The notes beneath the pieces are model-generated. The model did not search any database and was not told where the DNA came from. It saw nothing but the letters and a program-made list of their open reading frames with translations. 64,000 nucleotides of DNA from contig OX387198.1 of assembly GCA_947561715.1 (NCBI GenBank), positions 6,758,001-6,822,000 on the forward strand, in the 5' to 3' direction. This document shows positions 15,130-28,016 of this stretch, one piece after another. Position numbers and translations under genes: made by a program. How positions within the stretch are numbered: position 1 is the first letter of the stretch; each line of letters opens with the position of its first letter. The DNA is from Ascidia mentula (taxonomy: Eukaryota; Chordata; Ascidiacea; Phlebobranchia; Ascidiidae).

Positions 15130-18100
15130 GTAAACACACTAAATACAAGTCGCTTCCAAGCAGTGCTTAGTCTATACGTCTCTACATGAAGAAACAACAA
15201 GTCTGAATAAGGCTCAAGGTAATTGACACTGACAAGCCTATTCCAGTCGACGACTGGCTAAACGCACAAGATCAGCCGGCAATACCAATCTCTACAGCCT
15301 TTTTCACTCCCCTCTTCTCCCGCGGGAAAGCTCACCGATTCTTTCTTATCTGCGTAACATCTATCCCGTATTTCTCGAGCTTATTTCTTCGGCGCAACGC
15401 CCAGCTAATCTGTATTTGTTATGCCACTTTCGCGTTGTAACACCGCTTCGGCGTATTAATCGGCTTAAAGAATCCCACCTATTGCTACGCACTTTCGCAC
15501 CATTCTCTTTAATTAATCGCGTGATTAGAAGAGAACTGTGAGGTAGAGCGGTGTCTTAAAATCAGGCGCAACGCCAGGTTTTTTTCAATCTATTTGCGTT
15601 GCACCCTCGCCCTTTTTAAGGGGGGATTTGCTTAGACCTTACACAGCTGAACCTTACCGCTCGCTAAATAACATACAGTCATAGTCATAAAAAACACAAC
15701 ACCTGTCTTGAGACTCAATCTAAGGCTGCAGACTGGTTGCTGTTTAAACTGTTAGCAAACTTCAGTAGTTTCGATACAAGTGGCCCTCCTCAAGTACAGC
15801 TACCTCACAAGAGCCTGTTGCCTGCCTTCGACCCAGACAGACCGGCTGGTGTTCCAATCGAATCGGTCGCTTCAGCCGAAGAAAAAGGGATGCGGCGGTT
15901 ACGTCACATATGTTTTCGTTCGCCAGAGACGGAACCTTTCAATAAGTTTTCCACATCAACAAAACGCGTTTTTTGTCATTTTTTGCTAATTGGCTACCAT
16001 TACGTGTAAAAGCGTGATTTTAAAAAACAGACAGGGCGAACATAACAGTAGCGCGAGCGACCATTGCAATCAGGGTACGTTCATTTAATTGTCGTTGGGC
16101 CGAAGAGCAAATATGTGATGAACTACTTTCGTCCGCTTAAGAGCACACTTTACTTTAACTCTAATTGACTGAACGTCTGTCGCAAGGCTACTACATTTAT
16201 TGTAAAAGACGCATCACGCGAAATCGTGCCGTGTCATATAAACTTGTTCGAAATATCCGAATGCGAAAAACACGTAGGCTATACCTAACTAAAGACTATG
16301 CCTATATTTACCGTAAACTGTTTGGCACATATTCAAGAAAATTATCCGCAGTCTGATCAGTAGTTCACTTCGCAACAATATTTTCGCGACCATCGGGCTC
16401 ACATTGCAGCGTTCCAATCGACATCTGGTGCTCAACTGCACGCCCGTGGAAATCGCGTCGTTAGTAGGGTTTCATGTCACCAGGTTAATTATTAATAACG
16501 TGGAAAGGGACCCGGGCCACTGACGACATTCATTGGCCTTTCACAATGTTGCTTGAACAAGCGCCATGTCACTGGGCACACGCTGTACTGGTCACTGCCG
16601 TTTGTCCGGACCACTGCGGAGCAATTAAATGTTTAGTTTAACAATTGTTGCCATGAAAAACCGACCGATAATTGCAATGCAATCGCAAGTGACATTTACA
16701 TGGTGGCGATGTTTTAAATGCATGATGAATTTAACTGATTTGGCTCCGTTTTGAAAAAGAAGGACTTTTGTTATCTGAAACCCATGCAGTTCACATTACT
16801 GCAGTAGGGCTTTCATCGACACAGCGTTCGTTTCGACCAAAAACTGACAAGGTTTTATTGAACCATGCGCACTTCGTTTATCATCTGGACCACAAAATAA
16901 TCCTCTGGTTTAGACACTTCAAAATAAGACTTGCCATTCAAGTTTTGTGTACAATAATTTTGTCATCACAAGCGTTCTGTCCATTGAACACCTGCTTTAA
17001 TTTACATCCCACAACCATATCATATTCGTACGGGGATTCCCCTGCAGAACTGAATGTGAAATTTTAAACTCACAATAGAAGAGAGTAAAGTAAACATCCA
17101 CTACGATTGCCTCTATTACGTGGCAAATTCCAACGTATTAAAAATTGGAAATAGAGAAACACTGTTGCAATCAGACGAGTTGCGGAACAACAAACACGTT
17201 CTTTTTGTGAATACCACGCTTATTACCTCACAAAGCGGTGGGTTACGTTACACCATAGGGCGGCCCCTGCTGCGTAACATATGATATTTGCCAGGGCGCC
17301 AGATTCTATAATAAATTTGTCAAGCGGTGAAATGACAAACCTACATAGTAAAGGATAAGGAACCCGACTTACGCCTACGGGACATTCGCGGTGATGGATT
17401 GTCTTACAATGTCGCGTCAAGAGATGCCGTATTTTGGTTACTGGATTGGAAGTTGGCTTCCTTGGCCCGGTAAGTTTGCGTTTTGGTTTCCAAAAAGGGC
17501 CCAGTCCCGCCATTTGTCTCCTGGTAGAACACACAATTGATGTGATGAATGACCATTCAACTAAAAACGATATCAGATCTCGTATCTCACATTCATAACA
17601 TATTGATGACCAAATTTTCAATGGTATTTTGCAACTTTACTGATGTGCATATTCAATGCTCCAAAGCCCAGGAAATTAGGCACCTAAATTTTAGTTTTTC
17701 TGTCCTTGAACTTGCGCAACAGATCCACCAAACATGGTAATGCACATCTCTTTGCTGTTGTCCAAAAATTCAACGACCATAAAGAGCCTATAATTTCTTT
17801 TATGATCAGATACGCCCGAATTGGTATTCTGGGTTGGATTTAACAAGGTTAATTGGGTAACCTACCACATGCTTATAAAGACTGGTGATGCCCAATTGCA
17901 GACCTGGCAATTCAATTTGAGGGACTTTTTTTGGCTAAAACGGATTTGAGGTCAGTCAGGTTTTTGTCCGACGTATATGGACTCGTTGTCAACCTGCGTA
18001 AAGTAAATTAATTAGCATTTATGGCTCAGTTGTTATCATATACATGACCTTACGCAGTGATACTGCCTGGTGACTCTGTATGCCCTCGAGCACGTCTTGC

Positions 18101-18933
18101 TGACGTCAATCCAGGCAAAGAGCTGGCGATTTCAGGTATATCCAATAATACATATTCATATTCCAACATAATAAGAGTTCTGTAAAGGACACAAGAGAAA
18201 TTGGTGAGAAACAGATTTCGAAGTAATGATAAAGTCTGGTTAGATTTGTCGCTTTGAAACGGTTGGTCGAAATGGATCGACGTTTTTGGTCTCAAATGCA
18301 CGATTTCGTAAATGTGATACTGCGGGTTCTTTGCCCTTATCGTTTAGAACTAACACTGTTTGTAAGTCCTACATTTAAAAAAATATACGCAGATTACAAA
18401 ACGACTTGTGGTGTTTGTACAGAAATTGTGACAATGGCTGCGTATCAACATAGGGATTTAAACTAAAATACATTAATTTCTTGAATGTTTTGACACCTTG
18501 TCATGTTTTTGTTGTGCTGGGATCTGAACCAAGGTTATTCTGCACACGAATTCCGATCAGGTTTCCACCATAATGTATAGGTCGAACGCTTTGGCCGACT
18601 TTATTAAATGCCCGTATAGTCCGTTCGTCTCAAATTCGTGCACTTTACTTCCATCAAACGTTTGTTTTTTAGGATGTTTTATTTTTATTTACAGTTGTCC
18701 ATATACTTTTGAAAAAAGAGAACTACAATTTTTGTGTGTGTTTTAAACAAACAGCTGGATTTGCCCACTTTTCATTGATGTTCTTGGAAAAAGAAAAACT
18801 TCCGAAATGAATTTTTAAAAAACAACCTTCAAACGGGGTACATTCCCTAGTTGGCAACCATCGTGTTGTTCCCACTGGTCATTCATTTGTTACAGTTTGC
18901 TTTTGTTTCCAATTTATAGCAAATGCTTCGAAA
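15130..18933. other. Intergenic, no protein gene seen
   Basis: Region between the start of the RHOU/RHOV-like gene and the PPC-domain gene. It should include the GTPase promoter (just above 15129) and the 5' leader of the PPC gene. Open frames here are short and featureless. One weak tRNA/SINE-like trace is listed separately. Confidence 0.5.
18512..18602 (-). repeat. Possible tRNA-derived SINE or tRNA pseudogene
   Basis: Read on the minus strand, this holds GGTTCAGATCC (18530-18520), close to a tRNA B box, and about 55 bases upstream an A-box-like GGCCAAAGCGTTCGA. I could not fold a complete cloverleaf, so it is at best a decayed tRNA or tRNA-headed SINE. Confidence 0.25.
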
Positions 18934-19657
18934 ATGTCCGAAAAACCAAGTCCATTTTCTTGTCACGCCATTCGTCTTAAGCCTGGTAAAGCGTTTTACG
19001 TTAGCTGTGGGTATAATACCTTACAAGAGTGCTTGTTTTCTTCAGGCCAAGACTTGGTTAAGGAGTTGATTAAGTTTGTGGCATCTATAAAATGCACTTC
19101 AGCATTTATGTTGACTTGTGTGGGGAGCCTGAGTGATGCTACACTGCGAATGGCCGGTTTTTGCAAAACCAATGAACCAGATGTAAGTTCTTAGTGAACT
19201 AAATTTGCAACCACAAACCTTTTCCAGTATTTTTTGACTCTATAATAAAGTTAAATATTTTCAGCTTCAAGAAAACAAAGTTCTTTGACTTGTGATGATA
19301 AGATCTTTTCTAAATTACCATAGTTTACAATGTCAGTCACCAGCTGCACTGATGACCCTGAGGTCAAATCATTGAGCACAGCACCTCACTAATTCCTATT
19401 GTTGTTCTTAGTTTCTTCGAGTGAATAAACCAACTGAAATTGTGTCTCTGGTGGGCACAATATCAAAACATGGTAAAGTTCACATTCACATTTCTCTGTC
19501 TGACGCTGACGGTAAAGTGGTAGGTGGACACCTGCCATCAAGTGGTGGAGCTATAGTTGCGACAACTGCAGAAGTAGTTGTAGGAGCCTCGGATACCTTG
19601 ACATTCACCAGGGAGTTTGATGAGGAATCCGGCTTTGACGAACTGGTCATAAGCTAA
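18934..19657 (+). CDS. PPC (DUF296) domain protein
   Basis: Three exons: 18934-18985, 19046-19182 and 19412-19657, giving 144 aa, essentially one PPC domain. The first intron is only 60 bp, is a multiple of three and has no stop, so naive translation runs through it. Splicing it restores the conserved RLKPGQDLVKEL segment. Other family marks are a TCVGSLS-like strand, the HIHISLSDADGKVVGGH signature that forms the trimer core and metal/ligand site, and TTAEVVVG...FTREFDEESGF near the end. Family knowledge: PPC domains occur as stand-alone trimeric proteins in bacteria and archaea and in plant AT-hook proteins. No AT hook is seen here, and the function of animal stand-alone members is not established. 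The gene converges with PARP1, 367 bp from its stop codon. Confidence 0.88.
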
Positions 19658-20024
19658 TCAGGAAATCCAAGCAACCATGGTTTAACTGGTGCCCGCAAAG
19701 TACATGTTTTTGGTGCAGATTTTCTTAATCTGTAAAATGTTTTACATTTCGTTGATCATAGCAATGATATATTTACCATTGCCATATCTGCTTTTATTTG
19801 AGTTTAAGTGAAAGAAAATAAGAAATAGAAGAGAACGTTACGAACAACACAATTTGGCAATTATTATGCAGCAAAATGGACCTCACAATTAAGCCAAAAC
19901 AAAGCTTGTTACAGTTGTTACTTTTCACACATGAATAGAAAGGAAAGGAGTGTTGGTTAATGTTCCTGGAAATACTTGTCAGTTATGAACTGGAATGTGA
20001 AATTGGCCACAGATTTTGAACCTT

Positions 20025-23000
20025 TTACCATAGCGACTGATAGTCAAATTTAAACTTGACCAAGTATTTAAGATTGACTTGAGCCACATCATATACAATG
20101 TATTCGTTGTACAGAAGTGACGTGTTATCATCAAACTTGGACAGATCAGTATCAACTCCTTTTCCCATTGGTACTTCAGCGCCATCTTGTGTGGTGTGTG
20201 TAGCTTTTTCAGGCTCTGTTTGCCCAATTCCTTTCACGCTATGTTTGGATTTGGGAAGTTTGCGCACATTTTTGGCATTCACCAGTTCGTACCTTAGAAA
20301 AATTATGGAATAAGAGATTTTTTGGACAATAGTGTACAGAAAAAATTAACAACTTGGCTGTCAAAAATAAGAAATAATTTTCTTGTTTCTTAAAAATAAT
20401 TTGCAATGGGAAATTTAATTTAAGTCTTTTTCTTTCCTAAAACTTATTTTATTAGGTGGTTGCTTATAACTATTTTTAATTAAATCATTATTATCAATGA
20501 AGAATATGACGAACACGGTTAACACAGCGAACACACAATGAAAAATATCTTAAAACACTCACATATTTCCCAGTGCGACATCGGCAAGCATCGCAAGGCC
20601 ATATGGGTTGTCAGCAGTTGTTCCACAGTAGTTTGTGCTCTTTGACACCATGTCAGCAAAATAAATTCCTTTTCCAAACATGTATCCGGTCTACCCAAAA
20701 ACATTGGTAATAAGTGAAAAAAAAAATTTTTATTTTATGAGTAATAATTTTTTTTGCAACAAAAAGGTCAAGCTGTAAAAAAAAATAATATATGTACAAC
20801 CCAAAATATTTCAGGCATGTAAGCTTAGCGATCCTGCAAATTTCTGGGTAAAACAAAAAAAACATCATGCTCTAATCAATATAGAGGACAAAAAAAGGAG
20901 CAATAATAAAAAATACCAGAAGAACCGTAACGATAAATTTCAAATAAGTGAATACTTTTTTTTTTATTGAAAATTTATGTGTATTTTTGTGCAATCATTG
21001 AATAAATTTAAAATAATCTGTTAAAACTCATTAACATTGTGTAATTTCTTAAGAAACACAAATTAGTGGCACTTACAACTGGAGCTTCCGGTGGTGCAAT
21101 ACGCAATCCCTGAGACAGAATACCAGCATAATTTGTTGTCCGTGAGCCATGCCACAAAAGTTTGCGATTGTGGAGGGATTTAAATGGACGGAAGCGAGAT
21201 TCCTCCCCTAAAACAGAACATGGCGTCATGGCAACAGCAATTGCGTGAAAATAATTCAATGATTTACCGTGTCTGTTGATCTTGAAGAGCTCCTCAACTT
21301 GGAGTGTGTATTGAGTGTGAGTGCTGGCGTGAGTCAAGTCCACATATTTTTCTACCATCTTGTACTCCTCGCTCTCTTTTTTCACCACCTTCACAATTCA
21401 GAAACATTTTTAAGCTATGCCATTATAAGCCAGGGGAGTTAAACTTAAGCTTGAACATAATGACAAAGTCAATACTTTAGAAGCACAAAAGTGTACGAAG
21501 GGCTGCGATTGTCATCACTGGCAGTTGTGGTTTTGATCCATTACAAGAAGCTATTAATCTTGTTGTGGTATTTTATTCATAAAATCCTATGACAATATAA
21601 TTCAGAACATGGCTGGCCGGATGCTGTTACAGTAATTGTTTAAATCAGACATGATTTTACCTCCAAATCACATTGCAACTTCTTGTAGCTGACATCAAGT
21701 GGGTCTTCTGCACTTTTATCCTTATCTTCGGTTTTCAGTAAGTTGTACGCAACTTCTATGTCCATGAGACTATCCAGCATTTCAGTCTGTCAAGCAATGT
21801 TGGTGATTATTCAATCAAGCGACTTGCAGTCTTAAATTATTTCCAACACTACGGAAAGCCTTATTTCCTTAAGTTTTGCTTTATTTGTAGTTATATTTTT
21901 ATACATGTATGTATTTTTATGTTGACGTAGTGTTATAGATGTGTTGTCACCTTCGACTTGATAATTTCTGCACAGTCCAGCATTGGTGGTTGTTTCATGC
22001 CATAGTCGTGTGGAATGAGAGTGTAAAATCGGTTTGAACAATCCAACATCTTTGCTCCAACTAACTCACCACTTGTGATCAGCTAAAAAAGTCATATATT
22101 TGTTTTTGGCCAACTGCCTAATATGTAACTTACCTCTGTCGCTTCTGTCAGCACAGAGTAAGCATGTTGCATTTGTTTCTTGCTTAACTTTCCAAGAGGC
22201 ATCTTGTTGAGGTCAATCTGAATGAAAAGGTCACTTGAGAGTCAGTGTTTGTACCAAAAAAACTTATTTGTGTCGGATTTGTGATTAAAAATGTGCATAA
22301 AAAAGGCAAAATCATATGCACTGGATAAACAGTTTGTGTGATAGTGTACCAAGACCATAAATAAAAGCTGATTCAAGGATAGTTTATTTTTTTATGCCAG
22401 ACACATGAGAAAATATTTTCAAAAAAAGGAATCAACAAATTTTGTGAAATGAAATACTACACTCAAAAAAAAATAATATTTAGCATGGACATTATACATG
22501 GCAACAACCCAGGTGTCAATGTCAAGCAACACAATCACAAGTTGCAAAAATTAAATTACAAGTAACCTCAAATTCCACCATGGCCTTTTTCATGCTTTCA
22601 ATGTCAAATATCATTTTCACAAGTTCTTGTACTGACTTTTCCAGCTTTGACTTGGATCCAGCATCACTCAAACTTTTAATCTGCAAAAATAACATTTTTT
22701 TTATCCAAGACTTAAAGCAGACATTTTCAATGGGATTCACAGCTATTAAAACAGGTCATGTGATTAATATAATGAGTCTTATATGTGCAAAAAAGCCATA
22801 TTATTGCAAAGCTGCAGACAGTGCGTGTACACACCCTGTCTGCAGCCTTATAATAAGTCTTGTTTTGAAAAAAATAAATAGTGTACATCTTGGACATAGA
22901 TAAAATTTTTGAGAATCATTGGCGAAAACTGTTTTGACTAAATGTTCCAGTCTTCCTATGGTGAACCTTTTTCAAACAAACTGTTTGCAGCTAAATTAAA

Positions 23001-26000
23001 ATGCCTGACTGCACTCACAAAATTTTTCTATTTTTTTTTACCTTACTATTTCCTTCCGAGTAGTCAATGTCAAGCGGGTAAAACTTGTTGGGATATTTGT
23101 GGAAACTTCTGGCCAGAAAATTGTTGCCTGAACAAAATACATCCAAAATTATTGTGCCTACCTTTCTACCTTATTGCAGTAATTACCTGTTTTCTCCAAA
23201 TAAATCTCCAGAAAATTCTCCATGCCAGCATCTAGAGATCTGAAAGTTTCCAGTTTTGTCCCGCCAATCTGTGTGCCAACACGGCCCCAGGATCGGAACA
23301 CATACCACCTGTGAACAGTGGAAAAGAAAAGGAATTTGCAATTATAGACATAAACACAACATTTAAAATACTTTGTTAGTTTATCAAATAACATTGTTGT
23401 AATTCGGGGTAAAGCCCTGAGGTACTGGTAACGTTTTTGAGAGTACAGAATGGCTTTCAGATCAACATCTTAAACTTTATCTTTATTTTATGGACAAAAA
23501 CGGTATTGGAGTAATTCTAGTCGTCAGTAGCACAATCCTAGTCATGGTAAATATTAAATGTCAAGTTCCCAGCAATTTCTTCTTACGTTTTGCCAGAATG
23601 TTTGGTGAGGAGTTGCAACTTATAATAGGAGTTAGCACCAGACTTCATATCGACCAATGCCAGTGTGGCAGTGTACTTTTTGCCTTTGTGGACGGTGACA
23701 TCACATGAATCCTAAAGTTATGCAAAACTTATTTGCTGGTAACACTGACCAGGGAATCATAATGACCAAACCTCCATTTCAGACTCCGGATCCACTGCGG
23801 CTCCATGCTTTACAACCAGCTTCATTTTCTTTGAAGATTCACCATGTCCTGTAATGTATCAATGTAATTTACAGGATATTGTAGGATCAATAACAGGCCA
23901 CTTACTTGATTCTTCTTCCATCACTCTTTTCATGCTCTTCCCATCTGATGCAGTTTCCCTCTGCAATATTATGTCATACAAAGATTATGCATACCTTCTT
24001 TTGTCAATTAAACAGCCACGCCGCTTTTACTTGATTTTAAGCCAGGACTTGTAAATGCTTTTACCCTACTGTTTGTGCGACTTACAGTCGAAGGTGGTTT
24101 GTAATCGGTATGGCTTACACTTTTTATTGACACACTAATGTTTCATCTGCGACTTTGTGATTCATTGAAATTCACCTTTACACTGCTTTTCTATACCAAT
24201 AGATCAACAGAGGTTACAGTGCACAGGATTGTTAATTTTACCAATAATTTTGAATCATAGATTTGGTTACAATGCACTTTTATGTGAGGGCAGTGCAGCT
24301 TACATTTGAGGGCGGCTCACACACCAGTAAATACAATAATCACAATCGTTCAACACAATACACAAAGCTTCACATTTTGCAAAGGTTTTCTCAATTATTA
24401 CCTCACTACCCCAGCTTGCCAGACTGAATTTCTTCAGAAGAGGAACAAGAGACTGTGGTGGAGTCTTTAAAGCTTTACATTCTTTGAGGAACTCCTCAGA
24501 TACAACAAACAGATCTTGCACCTCTGCATCTTTCATCCTTTTCTTTCCCGCATCCACTTCTCCTGCAAGAAATAATCAGACAATGCTATTTACACAGGAG
24601 AGGTAAAATATATTTTTTTTTTTTTTGAAACATGTGCAAGCAATTGTTTTTGGTTTTAAAGATCTGTGAAGTTATTGTTTGAAACCAAGTGTTTCCGATT
24701 ACCGTCAGTCGGTTTATTTTTAAAATACGAAAAATTGATTCTGCCTACAAAGGCATCATCAGTTTCTACAAATAAAATGCAATAAAGCACTCTAAGCTAC
24801 CTTTACACAAGATAGGCAAGCAAATAAAATAAAACTAAAATGGTGAACACTGTGGCCCCTACCACTGCATCTACTCAACTATGAACTGCACTGCTGTGCA
24901 AGGCTTTTTAACACAGGAGGCAGAAAGATCTGTGAAGTTATATTTTTAAATTGACCTTTTGTTGAAATACAGCAGTAGGCCTTTGCAAGTGAAGTTGTCA
25001 CTGAACCTCCTATTTCTTCTATCAAGGTCTTGAGTTCCTCTTTCGGGGTACTTACTTTTCCCAAGATCACAATTTTCTTGTTCTTTAGCGGTTTGACTGG
25101 TGGCCTAAATAAAAAAGGCGTAGACCTACATTGGTATCAAAATGTCAAAGAAAAATTCAATTACTTTTAAACACCATTTTAAAGATAAACAATATTTTAA
25201 AATATCAGTTAATATATTAAGTTGGAGGCATAGATCCTTTTATTCATTTTTTTCAAACGAAAACATTCCTTACAAAATAAAATAAAACAACTTACAATGG
25301 TGGAAACACTCTGTCCATAGGCTTGTACTTGTACTTTGCCCTAATTACAAAATTAATAAAATTGACATATATAACTTTAAGTTAACACATCAAAGTCAAT
25401 CTCACAAATAAGGCACTTCTCCCTTCAAATTATCTGGCATTTCCCATTTATTTCTTTTTACATCGAGGGTTGTGTTTGTGCATTTGGTCCAGCTTGAAAT
25501 ATTCCCGAGACATTGATAAAAACCCCTGCTACTGGCAACCAGTTGACCCCCACATACGGAGCATGGACTGAGACTGCCAAAGAGCATTCCATCTGCAATT
25601 CTTTCATAAATCTACACAAAAGTAACAAAACCAGAGTGTAGAATGTAAAATATTTTCCACTTGACAACAATATATTTATTTGACATGTAAATGATAAATT
25701 TCAGTGTCATGGTAACTCACCTGTCATGGTAAATGTGGTATGAAGTGTAGAAAAAAAACAAATCTTTTATCAATGTTTAATTAAACCACACAATTACTAA
25801 GAATTGTTATTCTGGCACTTAAGTTACAATAACCACTTTTGTAACTTAAGTGCCAGAAGAACAATTCTTATTAATTACTAGGCCGGGTAGCAAGAATAGC
25901 ACTATAAACCACAGAAGTTTGACCTGTGGTCATTCTTGCTATGGCAACAAAGTATCTGCGTTGGTTAACCATTTGGCATATTGTACAGTATCCAGTAAAT

Positions 26001-27281
26001 ACCGTAATGCACTTAGGACCATATTACAGGACCAAAAAAGTAAAGTTTGTCCAAATTTTGAGTCTTTGCTCAACTGTTTCAACTACACACCTTGTCTATG
26101 CCTTTGGGGACGTCCTGGCCATTTACTGCAAGTATTTGGATCAAATCAGCTTTCTTTAAATCAATGTTTTTCAGTGTGTCTACAACCTTCCAAAGTAGAC
26201 AAGTTTGGTGTTTGAGCTTTTTGGTTAACTCGTCTTGTGGAGAAGTAGACGACTTTGGTTCTTTCTTTATGCTGCACTCTGGTGGTTCATTTTCTTTTGA
26301 TTTTTTGGTCTTTTTTCTGATAAGGACAAACATAGTAGAGAAAAACAAATTACAGAACAAGGGCATGTTTAAGGCAAACAATACACAAAAACTTTATGGT
26401 AATCCAAATATCTTTATTCATGTTCTTATTACAGAGCATTTTTGTAAAAAACACAAAATACACAAATATAAATATTTTGATTTAAGCTTTTTACATATAT
26501 ATATATATATAAGATGTACATTAAGATGTACATTCCATACTTTTTTTTGTCTAATAGTTTCTCAATAGTTTTTCGGTCTTCTGAGTCAATAGCTTTAAAA
26601 CCGCTAATCATGTTAGCTGTGTATTCTCCATCGACCCAATTCAACTCCTTTCGTCGTTTAACGAAACACCCAACATGATGCCAGCGATCAAGGAGGCCCA
26701 GCTGTGGTTTCTCTGGGTCAACTTCTTTGTGAGATATACGAATCTCATCCTTAATGAAAATTAGTGTAATTAAAACCTGCAAGCATGAACATGGTATCTA
26801 TGAGGAAACATCATAATTTTACCTTTTCAATTTTTCCCTCACATTTTCTACATTTGCTTCTCCCAGAAAGTGCATACTGTATTACAAAATCTTTCAGTGA
26901 CTTCGATACCAAAGGTGCACTGCCACCATCTTTAGTAGTGACATTTTTTCCACCAGGTGTTCTTTCAATTTGTGTTCTTATTTTTTCCTGATCTTCCCAT
27001 CGAAGATTGTGGTAATGGCCAACTTCATCTACTGAAACTGGTCTGAATTTTCCAAAGAAGCATGAGTAATGAAACCAAGTTGGTTGCTTGAAAGATAAAC
27101 AGATTTTATATAAATTGCAACACTTTTGGCAGACAATTCTAACCTTCCCATCGAAGTGTCGGGATTGCACCATGTGTGCCAACCTCAGGGAATCTTTTGC
27201 TATGAGACTCATGCACCCTTTGCATGAGGCACGATTGCTTTTTGCATATTCTGCTTGATAGTTGCAGTCTTCACTTTCCAT
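20025..27281 (-). CDS. PARP1: Poly(ADP-ribose) polymerase 1
   Basis: Twenty-one exons on the minus strand with consistent phases, giving about 988 aa (human 1014). First exons: 27281-27144, 27086-26823, 26749-26541, 26316-26091, 25611-25406. Last exons: 21388-21268, 21207-21077, 20690-20563, 20292-20025. Domain order is zinc finger 1 (CKGC...HYSC), zinc finger 2 (CRKC...HHVGC, with the near-invariant VDPEKPQLG), basic linker, PADR1/zinc finger 3 (CSVCGG...WTKC), BRCT ([15 protein letters not shown]), WGR ([12 protein letters not shown]), the helical regulatory domain and the ART domain. The catalytic H-Y-E set is present: [23 protein letters not shown] and [10 protein letters not shown]. Role: NAD+-dependent poly(ADP-ribosyl)ation at DNA breaks in the nucleus. 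The linker has no DEVD caspase site. Exon 6 (about 25297-25340) may be off by one base. Divergent partner: the macro-domain gene. Confidence 0.97.
25792..25876. repeat. Long inverted repeat (hairpin) in PARP1 intron 4
   Basis: Two 38-bp arms (25792-25829 and 25839-25876) are reverse complements with two mismatches, separated by a 9-bp loop. It looks like a small foldback or MITE-type element lying in the 479-bp intron between PARP1 exons 4 and 5. No clear target duplication was identified. Confidence 0.8.
26493..26535. repeat. TA microsatellite with short adjoining repeat
   Basis: An alternating AT/TA run followed by two copies of AAGATGTACATT-like sequence, inside PARP1 intron 3 just below the donor of exon 3. 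Confidence 0.7.
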
Positions 27282-28016
27282 TGTATACCCTTTTTACAGG
27301 TTGGCGAGGACAGTCAAACAGCTGTTGAAAAATGTAGGCTAAGTCTAAATGTTAATGAAGACACGTCAAAAAAATCCTCTAATTACCAGGTATGGATGGA
27401 ACGCTAATTTAACGAAGCAAACTATTATCGACAATGGCCTTATTAGTAAAATTTCTGGTCGATTGATGTAATATTTACCAAAATATTGGCAGCAAAACCA
27501 AAGCACGCCCAGCAAACAACAACAACAAAAACGCCGCTGGATGTTTCCCGCCAAACCACACATGTAAACAGTCCACAAGGGCGCAGCAGAGGTGCATTGC
27601 GTCATATTTGCGAAATTGGAGAGAAAAAAGAAAAAGTTTCTGACTTGTGACGAGAGGAAGAGAAGAAACAAAACTCTGACGCAACGAAACTAATTTTAGC
27701 TTTCTGGTGTTTCGCACATTAGTAAGTGATTTACGATGCGAGCTGGTTGGCAGTATCGTATCTTATGTGGCATTTAGAACATGTTTTGCAAGGTAGTCAT
27801 ATTGGAAGCCACTACCGATGGCCTCTTTACCTAACAATCGTTGGATTTTATTGCAGTTTACGGCATTTAAGTTGCCACTTAGCTTATCAGTAAAATAAGG
27901 TCTTGAAAGATTTAGATAAGACTTGTTTGATAAAGCAACTTGTTTTCAATGCCAGTTTTTCCGCTATAATTGCCCAAATTGCTGAAGTAGTTGTATTTTG
28001 ATTTTAGGAGGCCATC
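27282..28016. promoter_or_regulatory. Shared divergent promoter region, PARP1 / macro-domain gene
   Basis: A gap of 735 bp separates the start codons of two divergently transcribed genes, PARP1 (minus) and the macro-domain gene (plus). It must hold both 5' leaders and promoters. I see no obvious TATA box in a convincing position. Bidirectional use is inferred from geometry alone. Confidence 0.5.

Noticed and set aside
26749..26779. Alternative acceptor for PARP1 exon 3 about 30 bp upstream
   Set aside because: It would add about ten residues at a spot where zinc finger 2 has fixed length; the acceptor before GATGAGATTCG gives exact agreement with the family.
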